The translations under genes were made by a program, and so were the position numbers. A stretch of 64,000 nucleotides of DNA from an uncultured Mycoplasmatota bacterium (lineage in GTDB: Bacteria > Bacillota_I > Bacilli_A > RF39 > UBA660). Below, one piece after another: positions 16,090-24,682 of this stretch. Within the stretch, counting starts at the first letter, position 1; the number at the start of each line of letters is the position of its first letter. The stretch is taken from positions 52,692 to 116,691 of the forward strand of contig CAMSCJ010000002.1 of assembly GCA_947056845.1 (NCBI GenBank), in the 5' to 3' direction. Below the pieces are notes generated by a model. It was not told the DNA's origin. It did not search any database and saw nothing but the letters and a program-made list of their open reading frames with translations.

Positions 16090-16485
16090 ATGAAAATTGT
16101 CAAAGATGTTATGGCAGAAAAAAAATTCAACAAATCAAAGTATGATATTGATTATCGAAAAAAACATAAAGTTCAATTCAATGTTGACCTTAATAAATCT
16201 GAAATGGATACTCTAAATACTTTATTAAAAACAACAAATACAAAGAAATCTGATTTTTTAAGAAAAGCAATCAGAACTGAATGTAAAGAAAATAATATAT
16301 TGTATTTTGATAGACTTGCAAAATGTGATTGGTGTGGAAAAAAAGATTATGTATCAATCACTCACTATGGCACATCACACTATAATAGACTTATATGTAG
16401 TGATTGTGCAAACAACATCATTGAATATCATAAAACCATAGATGGTACAACTCCATGTTGGTATAGAACTGATGAGAATGAATAA
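16090..16485 (+). CDS. Ribbon-helix-helix plus zinc-ribbon protein
   Basis: 131 residues (or 124 from ATG 16111; neither start has a clear ribosome site). KVQFNVDLNKSEMDTLNTLL followed by TKKSDFLRKAI is a ribbon-helix-helix DNA-binding pattern; a C-terminal CDWCGKK...CSDCANN forms a zinc-binding pair. As a ribbon-helix-helix protein it is a candidate for binding the palindrome at 15878. This link is inference. Confidence 0.7.
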   Translation: MKIVKDVMAEKKFNKSKYDIDYRKKHKVQFNVDLNKSEMDTLNTLLKTTNTKKSDFLRKAIRTECKENNILYFDRLAKCDWCGKKDYVSITHYGTSHYNRLICSDCANNIIEYHKTIDGTTPCWYRTDENE

Positions 16486-16501
16486 TGAAAGGAATAAGAA
16501 A

Positions 16502-16768
16502 ATGAAATTAAGAAAAGAAACAATAGATGAAATAAATTATTCTATTGGTGGATTGATGAATTTATATTTAGACAATCCTAATGAAGAACCTATTACATTA
16601 CAGGATGCTATAGATTATGTTTATAATGAAATAATAGACAATGCAGAGTCAAATAGGTTTGGATTGACAACAGCCATTAAGTTTGATGGAAAAAACAATA
16701 TTATGGATTACATTAAAAACAGTCTTTTAGAAGAAAAAGATACAATTAAATTTAAAGACCTAAATTAG
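16502..16768 (+). CDS. Hypothetical protein at the prophage end
   Basis: 88 residues from ATG 16502 (GAAAGGAATAAG upstream). Acidic, helical, with ITLQDAIDYVYNEIIDN. Last phage gene before the terminator at 16786. Function unknown. Confidence 0.6.
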   Translation: MKLRKETIDEINYSIGGLMNLYLDNPNEEPITLQDAIDYVYNEIIDNAESNRFGLTTAIKFDGKNNIMDYIKNSLLEEKDTIKFKDLN

Positions 16769-16785
16769 AATAAAATAATATTATT

Positions 16786-16813
16786 AAAAGAGGTTAGTTA
16801 AGCCTCTTTTTTT
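16786..16813 (+). terminator. Terminator of the rightward prophage genes
   Basis: AAAAGAGG, loop TTAGTTAAG, CCTCTTTTTTTT: stem with T run. Confidence 0.85.
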
Positions 16814-16824
16814 ATGAAATATTG

Positions 16825-16856
16825 TGTGGGTTACCTGTGGGTTACTTGTGGGTTAC
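16825..16856. repeat. Three direct repeats TGTGGGTTAC with 11-bp period (candidate integrase arm sites)
   Basis: Copies at 16825-16834, 16836-16845 and 16847-16856, each one base apart. The period of one DNA turn puts all copies on one face. They lie between the integrase gene and rpsI, where arm-type integrase or excisionase sites of phages occur. Confidence 0.8.
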
Positions 16857-16892
16857 ACATAGAAATCAGGGGTGTTTTCAAAGTATCTTAAA

Positions 16893-16927
16893 CAAAAGAA
16901 AACCCCATAAACATTGAGTTTATAGGG
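16893..16927 (-). terminator. Terminator downstream of rpsI
   Basis: Minus strand: CCCTATAAAC, loop TCAAT, GTTTATGGGG then TTTTCTTTT; 10-bp stem with one G-U. It ends the ecf-truA-rplM-rpsI transcript. It may be of prophage origin if the attachment core lies within rpsI. Confidence 0.85.
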
Positions 16928-16946
16928 ATTGAACGAAAACTGTATC

Positions 16947-17360
16947 CTATCTCTTTGAGAATTGTGGAGCTCTACGAGCAGCTTTAAGTCCTGGTTTTTT
17001 ACGTTCCTTACTTCTAGCATCTCTAGTAATAAGACCTGCTCTTTTTAATGTAATTCTGAAACTATCTTCCTTACCTTCATTAACTTTATCATACATAAGT
17101 AAGGCTCTAGCAATTCCTAAACGAGTTGCCTCACATTGGCCACTAAAACCACCACCTGTTACAGTAACTGTAATATCAAATGTTTCTTCAGTATTAGTTA
17201 CTACTAAAGGTTGTTTCAAATTCATTATATTTGTTTCATATGGAAAATATTCGCTAGCTTCTACGCCATTAACTATAATTTTTCCTTTGCCAGGAACCAT
17301 CTTAACTTGAGCTATCGATGATTTTCTTCTTCCTGTACCAATAAATAATCTTTTTTCCAT
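16947..17360 (-). CDS. rpsI: Ribosomal protein uS9
   Basis: 137 residues with the S9 signatures [12 protein letters not shown] at the N-terminus and [14 protein letters not shown] at the C-terminus; the SKR tail that reaches the ribosomal P site is present. Last gene of the operon, 10 bases after rplM. Its 3' end faces the prophage and remains intact, so integration would have preserved the reading frame. Confidence 0.98.
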   Translation of the reverse strand: MEKRLFIGTGRRKSSIAQVKMVPGKGKIIVNGVEASEYFPYETNIMNLKQPLVVTNTEETFDITVTVTGGGFSGQCEATRLGIARALLMYDKVNEGKEDSFRITLKRAGLITRDARSKERKKPGLKAARRAPQFSKR

Positions 17361-17370
17361 TAAAACCCTC

Positions 17371-17805
17371 CTAATTAGCTTTCATTTCTGTTGGTTTTTG
17401 AGCAGTATGTGGATGTTCACTATCAGCATACACAAATAATTTTTTATACATTGCTCTACCAAGTCTTCCTTTTGGAAGCATTCCTTTAACAGCTCTCTCA
17501 ATCATTTCAACAGGATAATTTTCTTTCATTTCTCTAGCAGTTCTTTCTCTTAATCCACCAGTATATCCACTATGATTATAATAAATCTTATCATCTAGTT
17601 TATTACCAGTTAAATTAATCTTTGAAGCATTAACAACAATTACATAGTCACCACAATCAACATGAGGTGTATATGTTGTTTTATGCTTTCCACGTAATAC
17701 ATGTGCTACTTTAGTTGCAAGACGTCCTAAATTAACATCAGCAGCATCAATAACATACCAGTTACGTGATACTTCTTGTGCTTTTTGCATATAAGTATTT
17801 TTCAT
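17371..17805 (-). CDS. rplM: Ribosomal protein uL13
   Basis: 144 residues, with [20 protein letters not shown] and [11 protein letters not shown] typical of L13. Paired with rpsI as in nearly all bacteria. It has its own promoter (17890-17918) and a leader hairpin. Confidence 0.98.
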   Translation of the reverse strand: MKNTYMQKAQEVSRNWYVIDAADVNLGRLATKVAHVLRGKHKTTYTPHVDCGDYVIVVNASKINLTGNKLDDKIYYNHSGYTGGLRERTAREMKENYPVEMIERAVKGMLPKGRLGRAMYKKLFVYADSEHPHTAQKPTEMKAN

Positions 17806-17834
17806 AAATCTTTTCCCTTCCTTACTTTAAGTTT

Positions 17835-17859
17835 AAGCGAGTGGTCCCAACACTCACTT
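17835..17859 (-). promoter_or_regulatory. Leader hairpin upstream of rplM (candidate L13 autoregulatory leader)
   Basis: Minus strand AAGTGAGTG, loop TTGGGAC, CACTCGCTT: 9-bp stem with one G-U pair, in the roughly 78-nt leader between promoter and rplM. Ribosomal-protein leaders are known before rplM in Bacilli; equivalence to that family is inferred from place only. Confidence 0.55.
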
Positions 17860-17889
17860 ATATGGGATATAAAAAATGTACCAAGTTAA

Positions 17890-17918
17890 ATTTTACTAAA
17901 AATAACTATAAAAGTCAA
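17890..17918 (-). promoter_or_regulatory. Promoter for rplM-rpsI
   Basis: Minus strand TTGACT, 17-base spacer, TAAAAT. Confidence 0.75.
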
Positions 17919-17950
17919 TAAATTATATGCACTTTTTTAAAATTTAACTA

Positions 17951-18691
17951 TTAATTTAAAGCATAATAAACATTTTTTAAATATAAGCCATTAGCTGGAG
18001 CCGTTTTTTTAGCTTTAGTCCTATCTTCACATTTAAAAATTTCAAGTATTTCATCAGGTTCTGTTTTCCCTTCGCCAACACTAATTAAGGTTCCCACCAT
18101 ATTACGAACCATATATCTTAAAAAACCATTACCTATAAAACTTATTGTCATAATATGATTTTCTACCCTAATAGTAGCATCATATATTTCGCGTTCATAA
18201 TCAACAATATCATTATTACTTTTAGTAAAAGACTTAAAATTGTGTTTGCCTTTAAAATACTCTATCGCCTGTACCATTTTAACTATATCAAGTTCTTGAT
18301 TATATTGATAAATATAATTACGACTAAATGGATCAAATTCACCTAAATTAATTTTATAAATATATTCTTTTTTGAGAACATCAAAACGGGCATGAAATGA
18401 ATCTAAAACATTAGAGACGCTTTTAATATATATATCCTTAGGTAATAAACTATTTAAAGCTCTTTTTAAATCATTACAACTAATATGGATATTTAAATCA
18501 AAATGCGCATATTGATTTATTGCGTGTACTAATGCATCAGTTCTACCACTAGCGCTAACTAAAACCTTGGTCTTGGAAATCCTTGATAAAACATTTTCTA
18601 ATTCGCCCTGAACGGTTCTTTTATTAACCTGCTTTTGATAACCAAAAAAATTTGTTCCATCATAAGAAAATCTAATTAAATACCGCATCAA
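17951..18691 (-). CDS. truA: tRNA pseudouridine(38-40) synthase
   Basis: 246 residues. FSYDGTNFFGYQKQ at the start and catalytic Asp in SGRTDALVHA (most TruA read GRTDAGVHA). C-terminal FLRYMVRNMVG is the conserved binding motif. Start overlaps the ecfT stop by 4 bases. Confidence 0.97.
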   Translation of the reverse strand: MMRYLIRFSYDGTNFFGYQKQVNKRTVQGELENVLSRISKTKVLVSASGRTDALVHAINQYAHFDLNIHISCNDLKRALNSLLPKDIYIKSVSNVLDSFHARFDVLKKEYIYKINLGEFDPFSRNYIYQYNQELDIVKMVQAIEYFKGKHNFKSFTKSNNDIVDYEREIYDATIRVENHIMTISFIGNGFLRYMVRNMVGTLISVGEGKTEPDEILEIFKCEDRTKAKKTAPANGLYLKNVYYALN

Positions 18692-19440
18692 TACATTCCC
18701 TTCATAATTAAAAACATAATTAACATTGTATGAACACTCAATATATAGGCATCTATCTTTCCATACCCATAAATTTGTAATGAAGTTCTTTTTTCATTAG
18801 TATCAAAAAGTCTTAAACATAGAGTATCAGTAAGCTCATCAGAATTTTTAAAGGACAATACAAAGACAGGGATAATAATACTTTTTAAATATAATAATTT
18901 AGCTTTAAAAGATAATTGGCTAAACTTTATTCCACGACTTTCATAACACTTAATAATACCCTTTCCCATTTCGAAAACTAACGGAATAAATCTTATGGCA
19001 AGCGATAAAATTAACGCTAATGAATTAACAGGTACTTTAAATATTTTAAGAGGAGATAAAATTCTCTCTAAACCATAAATAAGTTCATCAGGTGAAGTCG
19101 TTAAAGTTAAAATTGAAGAATAAAAAACAATTAAAATTAAGCGAATTGAAAATAACATTGATGTATAAATACTAACATTACATAAAAAATTAATAAGAAA
19201 TATAAATATAATAAACGATAATAAACCTAATAATATTTTCCCGTAAACTTTAAAAGAAATATTACTTAAAAGCATTGCCATAAAAACAAAGATTAATAAA
19301 ATCAAATTAAATTCTATACTGCTATCTATAAAGGTCAAAATTAAGAAAATAAATACACATAATATTTTAGATATAGGGTTCATTTGACGTAATTTAGAAT
19401 TAACATTATAAAAACGATTAAATGAAATATTATCTAACAT
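18688..19440 (-). CDS. ecfT: ECF transporter transmembrane component
   Basis: 250 residues with several membrane helices (ILCVFIFLILTFID, LLGLLSFIIFIFLIN and others). The coupling motif region with RGIKF and a later SDELTDTLCLRLFD region are in place but divergent from typical Ala-Arg-Gly motifs. It links the two ATPases to a substrate-binding S component encoded elsewhere. Part of the ecfA1-ecfA2-ecfT-truA order. Confidence 0.9.
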   Translation of the reverse strand: MLDNISFNRFYNVNSKLRQMNPISKILCVFIFLILTFIDSSIEFNLILLIFVFMAMLLSNISFKVYGKILLGLLSFIIFIFLINFLCNVSIYTSMLFSIRLILIVFYSSILTLTTSPDELIYGLERILSPLKIFKVPVNSLALILSLAIRFIPLVFEMGKGIIKCYESRGIKFSQLSFKAKLLYLKSIIIPVFVLSFKNSDELTDTLCLRLFDTNEKRTSLQIYGYGKIDAYILSVHTMLIMFLIMKGMY

Positions 19441-20266
19441 AACGATAAATATCCTTCAATAAATCATTTATTTCATCCCTATATCCTATTTTAATATTTT
19501 TTTTATCTAAAACAATTGAAGAAAATTCCATCGTTTTCGGAATCGGTAAACCGTAATTTTTTAATACGTCAGTTGTTTTAAATACCTCATACTTATTTCC
19601 CCAAATTAAGATTTTTCCCTTATCCATAATAATTACCTCATCACTTAAAGCATGAATAAATTCAACATCACGACTAATTATAATAATCGTTTTTCTAAAA
19701 TTACTTTTTAAATTTTTAATTAAGCGCTTTAAATTTTTCACACTTTTAGCATCTAAACCTCTAGTTGGATCATCAAAAATAATAATATCTGTATCTAATA
19801 CTAAAGTTGCCGCAATAGAAAGTTTTTTCCTTTCACCAGTACTTAACAATAAGGGATTTTTATTTAAATAAGATTCATTTAAACCAATGAAATTTAAAAC
19901 TTCTAAAATCTTAGCATCATCAATGATTTTACCTAAAAACTTTAAAGCATACGTTAATTCATCTTTTACTGTTTTATTAAAAATTTGATTTTCACTATTT
20001 TGCGCAATATAACCAATCTTATTTTTTAACTTTCTTTCATCAAAAATATTTTTTTTATTAATAAAAATATCATCAACCGTTATTTTACCACTACTTGGAA
20101 TATTAATACCACACATCAGCTCAGCTAAAGTCGTTTTGCCACTACCACTTTTACCAGTTATACCAACAATAGTATTATTTGGAATTTTAAAATTAATCGA
20201 ATCTAAAATCTTTATACCTGATTTTTTATTATAATAAAAATTTAAATTATTAACTTTCACTTCCAT
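19430..20266 (-). CDS. ecfA2: ECF transporter ATPase EcfA2, divergent
   Basis: 278 residues. Walker A GKSGSGKTT (38-46) and Q-loop IAQN are intact. The signature is LSTGERKK rather than LSGGQ, Walker B ends FDDPT (Asp where a catalytic Glu is expected, near 166), and the switch His is replaced by Arg in IISRDVE. So catalytic residues are altered though nucleotide binding is kept. Overlaps ecfA1 and ecfT by 10 and 11 bases. Confidence 0.92.
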   Translation of the reverse strand: MEVKVNNLNFYYNKKSGIKILDSINFKIPNNTIVGITGKSGSGKTTLAELMCGINIPSSGKITVDDIFINKKNIFDERKLKNKIGYIAQNSENQIFNKTVKDELTYALKFLGKIIDDAKILEVLNFIGLNESYLNKNPLLLSTGERKKLSIAATLVLDTDIIIFDDPTRGLDAKSVKNLKRLIKNLKSNFRKTIIIISRDVEFIHALSDEVIIMDKGKILIWGNKYEVFKTTDVLKNYGLPIPKTMEFSSIVLDKKNIKIGYRDEINDLLKDIYRYVR

Positions 20267-21066
20267 AAAACATCCACCATTTCTTCCATATCATAAATTA
20301 TTCGATCAATTAAATTATAATATTTTAGTTTTATTGATAAATCAACCATAAATGGCAAATCTAATCCTAATTTACTAAACACCTTACTGTTATCAAAAAC
20401 TTTATCATTGGTATCATATTCTATAATCCTACCATCATCTAATATAAGTATCATATTCCCAAACAAAATATCTTCCATATTTTGGGTTACATTTATAATT
20501 GTTAATTTTTCTATAATATTTAAATTTTTTAAAATAGTTAATATTTTATCTCGCTCAATCTTATCTAAATTCTCAAATGCTTCATCAAAAATTAAAATTT
20601 GTGGTTTATAGACTAAAACACTAGCTAAATTAATTAGTGTCTTTTCCATATTATTAACTTCTGTTATATTCTTATTTAATAAATCAGTTATATTTAATTT
20701 TAAAGCAATATCTCGAACACTAGCAATAATTTCATCACGACTAAGGCCCTGATTGACTAAAGGAAAAGCTATATTATCAAAAACCTTATTTGCGATAAGT
20801 TGACTATCGACATTATTTAAAAGAACACCAACTTTTTTTCTAATTTGTTTAATATTACTTTTATTTAATAATAAGTCATCAAGATAAATTTCGCCATCAA
20901 ATTCTAACAATCCAGCTATAATTTTAACAAGTGTACTTTTCCCGCTACCATTAGGACCAATTAATGATACAAAATCGCCTCTATTTATATCTAAATTAAA
21001 ATCGGAAAATACTCGCCTAGAATCATAATTAAAACTCATATTTTTTATTGATACTACACTAGACAT
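20257..21066 (-). CDS. ecfA1: ECF transporter ATPase EcfA1, divergent
   Basis: 269 residues. Walker A GPNGSGKST (37-45) and Walker B LIFDE are normal. The Q-loop reads VLLNNVDSQ without the usual Gln, the ABC signature is replaced by VNNMEK (about 137-142), and the switch His by Gln in NVTQNME. First gene of the operon, promoter at 21088-21116, ribosome site AAGGTGAT. Confidence 0.92.
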   Translation of the reverse strand: MSSVVSIKNMSFNYDSRRVFSDFNLDINRGDFVSLIGPNGSGKSTLVKIIAGLLEFDGEIYLDDLLLNKSNIKQIRKKVGVLLNNVDSQLIANKVFDNIAFPLVNQGLSRDEIIASVRDIALKLNITDLLNKNITEVNNMEKTLINLASVLVYKPQILIFDEAFENLDKIERDKILTILKNLNIIEKLTIINVTQNMEDILFGNMILILDDGRIIEYDTNDKVFDNSKVFSKLGLDLPFMVDLSIKLKYYNLIDRIIYDMEEMVDVLWK

Positions 21067-21087
21067 CTAAAATCACCTTTAAATTTT

Positions 21088-21116
21088 ATTATAATATATA
21101 TGAGTATTTAAAACAA
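21088..21116 (-). promoter_or_regulatory. Promoter for the ecf operon
   Basis: Minus strand TTGTTT, 17-base spacer, TATAAT. Confidence 0.7.
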
Positions 21117-21219
21117 GAAAAATTGCAAAATTATAGAATATTGTTGCAAAGTTAATAGATACACAAGAATTGATACACATTACTATGTTCAAATTTAAGA
21201 GTGCACCGTTTTTAAAATT

Positions 21220-22323
21220 TCATTTCCCTAAATTATTTTTTTTACCCTTATATTCACCAACTAATTTAAAAATTTCATTAAATGCAACACTTTTACTTTC
21301 AAAGTCTTGTTTAATATTAATATGTAAGTTAGAATCTGCTTCAAAAGAAAATGAATTAAAATTTATTCCATTACTTACTTTTTCTAATTTTTCAAAATAA
21401 CGTATAAGTATATTAGTTGCATTATTTTGAATTCTACTCTGTTCTTGTATCATATCTTCTAAAGAAAAATTAGGAATCTTTTTAGACTTTTTATATATAG
21501 TTATTGCCTTAGCATTCCATCTTTCTACTAAAAAAGGAATTACCTCTATTTCTTTATCACTACATAATGATAGAAAAAGCATAACCGCTAAAAAATAATG
21601 TTCTGGTGCACCATTTATTTTAGCGATAAAGCCTTTCCTAATTTTCTTTAAATAAAATTCTTCTTCAATTCTATTATGGTGTAATTTTTTTTGTATACCA
21701 TATAATTTATATTTATCTCCACTATTACCTGCATATATCTCTGGTAATAATAATTTATATTCATCATCAAACTTAAGATAACTTTTAATTCGGTATGGCG
21801 TTTCAGATTTTATCGGGCTAACCTCTTCAATTACATACATTCGGGCCCCAATACTTTCTATATATCCTAAATCTAATTCTCCTTCATAATTAAGAACCTT
21901 ATTATCAAACATAGCAAGCCTAGAACGTAAAAATTCAATTGGATAATCAAAGTCACTAAAGGATGCATTGGCAAATAAATTACTAATTATATATTTAACT
22001 AGATATTCCATTTTTTCTTTTTCCAAATTTTCATTAGATGCTGAATTAATATCTTTCAAAAAAGTAAAATCCGAGGAATTATAAAATTTCATAGCCTTTT
22101 TCACATACGTTATTAACATATCATCAAATAATTTTTTATTGGTAATTTTCAAAGTAGGAATTAAAATTCCATCATATAGTAATTCTTCACATTTACTAAT
22201 TTCTATATTATTAATAACTAAATTAAAAGCAATATTTGCCGTAAAATAACAGTCTACTTCACCTTTTTGTGCTTCAGGTATTATTTTTTTATAAAAAATG
22301 TCTAATATTGATGCGTCAGTCAT
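21220..22323 (-). CDS. Hypothetical protein, 367 residues
   Basis: No signal peptide, membrane segment or familiar motif. Mixed alpha-beta; contains GYIESIGARMYVIEEVSPIK and a helical region with HYFLAVMLFLSLCSD. It stands alone between the ecf operon and a decayed PHP gene. Codon use and ribosome site (GAGGAGATAA) support coding. I do not recognise the family. Confidence 0.75.
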   Translation of the reverse strand: MTDASILDIFYKKIIPEAQKGEVDCYFTANIAFNLVINNIEISKCEELLYDGILIPTLKITNKKLFDDMLITYVKKAMKFYNSSDFTFLKDINSASNENLEKEKMEYLVKYIISNLFANASFSDFDYPIEFLRSRLAMFDNKVLNYEGELDLGYIESIGARMYVIEEVSPIKSETPYRIKSYLKFDDEYKLLLPEIYAGNSGDKYKLYGIQKKLHHNRIEEEFYLKKIRKGFIAKINGAPEHYFLAVMLFLSLCSDKEIEVIPFLVERWNAKAITIYKKSKKIPNFSLEDMIQEQSRIQNNATNILIRYFEKLEKVSNGINFNSFSFEADSNLHINIKQDFESKSVAFNEIFKLVGEYKGKKNNLGK

Positions 22324-22460
22324 ATTTATCTCCTCTTATCCATAAACATTATAACATTAAATTTATAAATTTTTAATGATACTAATATAGAAACTCTCGG
22401 CTATAACATTTATTATAAAAAAGTACTAGCAATAAAGAAAAAAATACAAGCTTAAAATGA

Positions 22461-22736
22461 TATTTATATCCATTTAATAATAAGAATGAAGCTATTGAAA
22501 AAATATTAAGAACAACCGATATTGATGGATTAGAATGCATATATCCACTATTTAACAAAAAAGACACAGATTTTATGATTAATCTATGTCAAAAATATCA
22601 AAAATTTATGTCTGGTGGTTCTGACTATCACGCTAAAAATAAGCCTAATATTTCCATGGGAACTGGTATAAATAATAATATTTCTATTCCAAAAACTTTT
22701 GTCAAAGATTGGGTAAACAAAGTTAGAAAAATATAA
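22461..22736 (+). pseudogene. Remnant of a PHP-domain phosphoesterase (C-terminal third)
   Basis: The + frame reads NKNEAIEKILRTTDIDGLEC, then FMSGGSDYHAKNKPNISMGT and ends with TAA. SGGSDYHAK...GTG is the C-terminal metal-binding part of YciV-type PHP phosphoesterases. The frame is closed by TGA just upstream and the N-terminal two-thirds, including the catalytic HTH..SDG motif, are absent. Confidence 0.8.
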
Positions 22737-22747
22737 ACTATAATATA

Positions 22748-23821
22748 TTATTCACTTTCTGCTTCAATCTTTTTATTTTTCATATCGTCCAATTTTTGGG
22801 CTATATCATCTTCATAAAAACGATAAGTAGCAAGCAAAATAATAGTAACTGGAAGAGCTATAATGATTCCCAATACTCCAGCTAATTTACCGCCAGCAAA
22901 AACAGCAAAAATAGTAAGTAAACCTGGAACATTATTTGTTTTGCCATAAACACGTGGTGAAATAATATATCCATCAATATTTGGACAAATAAAGGCAACA
23001 ATAAGCGTCAATATAAATAAATTCTTAGAAACAAAGAAGGCTGTAATTGCCGCAATAATATTGGCGAATATACCACCAAAATAAGGAACAATTGTTGTAA
23101 CTGAACATAATATTCCCAGTAACAAATAATATGGATGACCAATTAAGAAAAATATCGTTGTATATTCAATAAACTGGATTATAATATATTTTTCTAACCC
23201 TACAAAATATTGACTAACTTCATGATCTAGTCTTTCAACATAGCGATAAGTTCTTTTATTTTTACGTCTTAAGAAACTTTTGATTTTTTTTCTTATTTTT
23301 TCCATATCAGCCAAAAAATAGATAGCTGTTATAAAACAAATAATAAACAAAGTTAAAATATTTATTGACTGCATAATAACACTAAAAGAAAAATCACCAA
23401 TTGACTTACCATAATTACTAATTACCGTCTTAAAATCCCCAAGATGTTCTTGAAGCGAATTTAAATCAACATTATATTCATTAGATATTTTTAAAACAAA
23501 ATCCATTAACCAATTAAATAAAGCCGTTAACTGTTCTATTACAATTGGGATCATAAGAGCTATAATTAGCGTTAAAAAACCAACTACAAGGGCTACAACG
23601 ATAAATACTGCTAAGGGTTTTGGAACTTTTCTTTTTGTCAATTTCTCGACGAAAGGATATAGAGCATACGCTATTGCAAAAGATATAATAAAAGGTAAAA
23701 GAATTGAAAATATTTTTCTTAAAATACCAGTCCAAAAACCAAATGTATTTATGATTAAAAAAATTATTACTAATGTTAACACAACATCAATTAATTTATA
23801 ATTTACTTTTCCTTTTTCCAT
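22748..23821 (-). CDS. AI-2E family transporter (putative permease)
   Basis: 357 residues with about eight membrane helices; the C-terminal core with ITAFFVSKNLFILTLIVAF, GYIISPRVYGKTNNVPGLLT and GGKLAGVLGIIIALPVT is typical of the AI-2E exporter family. Substrate unknown; family members export autoinducer 2 or Na+. Ribosome site GGAGGAATATAG. Confidence 0.92.
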   Translation of the reverse strand: MEKGKVNYKLIDVVLTLVIIFLIINTFGFWTGILRKIFSILLPFIISFAIAYALYPFVEKLTKRKVPKPLAVFIVVALVVGFLTLIIALMIPIVIEQLTALFNWLMDFVLKISNEYNVDLNSLQEHLGDFKTVISNYGKSIGDFSFSVIMQSINILTLFIICFITAIYFLADMEKIRKKIKSFLRRKNKRTYRYVERLDHEVSQYFVGLEKYIIIQFIEYTTIFFLIGHPYYLLLGILCSVTTIVPYFGGIFANIIAAITAFFVSKNLFILTLIVAFICPNIDGYIISPRVYGKTNNVPGLLTIFAVFAGGKLAGVLGIIIALPVTIILLATYRFYEDDIAQKLDDMKNKKIEAESE

Positions 23822-23943
23822 CTATATTCCTCCATTTATACTTATAATTTTATTATACCCTTAAAATCAATGTTTGAGTAGTATAATCATCGACAAATAA
23901 AGCGAAAATAGATATTCTCATCATTAAATTTACAAATATTTAC

Positions 23944-23965
23944 AAAAAAACTGCATTAAGCAGCT
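23944..23965 (-). terminator. Terminator overlapping the end of the lysozyme-like gene
   Basis: Minus strand AAGCTGC, TTAAT, GCAGTTTTTTT; the stop codon lies in the loop. Confidence 0.7.
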
Positions 23966-24597
23966 TTTATTTTTTCAATATAGGAATTTACATTATAAGC
24001 CCATGCGGTACTTTCAGCATATTTAGGATTCATTGCCTCTGCCGTTGTTAAGCCATAAGCATAATAATTATAATATAAATTATCTAAATAACCAATAATA
24101 CCTTCATCTAAAGTACTATAAGCTTTATATGAGCCGCCATCACAACCAGGACTACCTTTCTGTCCCCCAACATTATTACAAGCATTAACTAGATAACTAC
24201 AATTCCATTGACAACCTGTTTCTTGTAAAACAATTGCAACAGCTAAATACGGATCCATTCCTAATTCTAAAGAATGCGTTGCAAAAATCTCACCCTTACC
24301 AGATAATGTTGAATTAAGCATTCTATTTAGTTTGTCTGTTAATTCCTCCATTGTTAAGCCGTCCCATACAATTTTCCCAACGGTATTATCATAAACAACT
24401 GTATCAATAATTTGTTTAGAGGCAGTAAAAAACATATTATTAATTTGTTTTTCACTAATATTTCCTATAGCTTTATCCTCTGTCTCAATGTTTTTTTGAA
24501 AAAAAGACAATCTTGAATACACTACTGCTATAACACCATAAATAAGCACTAAAGATACCAAAACCAATATCTTTTTTCTTAATCTATTTATTATCAT
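23956..24597 (-). CDS. Membrane-anchored lysozyme-like/glucosaminidase-fold protein
   Basis: 213 residues. N-terminal anchor ILVLVSLVLIYGVIAVVY (about 10-28), then an extracytoplasmic domain. GMDPYLAVAIVLQETGCQW has the catalytic Glu of lysozyme-like muramidases (Leu-Gln-Glu-Thr), and NNVGGQKGSPGCDGGSYKAY with three cysteines follows the glucosaminidase pattern. Probable cell-wall hydrolase. Confidence 0.8.
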   Translation of the reverse strand: MIINRLRKKILVLVSLVLIYGVIAVVYSRLSFFQKNIETEDKAIGNISEKQINNMFFTASKQIIDTVVYDNTVGKIVWDGLTMEELTDKLNRMLNSTLSGKGEIFATHSLELGMDPYLAVAIVLQETGCQWNCSYLVNACNNVGGQKGSPGCDGGSYKAYSTLDEGIIGYLDNLYYNYYAYGLTTAEAMNPKYAESTAWAYNVNSYIEKIKAA

Positions 24598-24682
24598 TTA
24601 TTCACCTTTCCTAAAAGACAAATAAGATTGTAGCACAATTTTTATACAATTGTCAAATTTTGTCATTAATAAACCATCGCAA

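Larger units (their letters stand above)
1..16927. mobile_element. Prophage, HK97-type siphovirus-like, right part, integrated beside rpsI
   Basis: Contiguous phage modules are seen: prohead protease, portal, terminases and HNH at the left edge; a leftward early operon; a divergent cro/repressor switch; and a tyrosine integrase nearest the bacterial junction. The rightmost phage gene ends at 16768 and the intact rpsI ribosomal gene begins (3' end) at 16947. Capsid, tail and lysis genes must lie left of the window. The exact attachment core is not visible because the other junction is outside the window; the junction at the rpsI 3' end is inferred from gene order. Confidence 0.93.
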
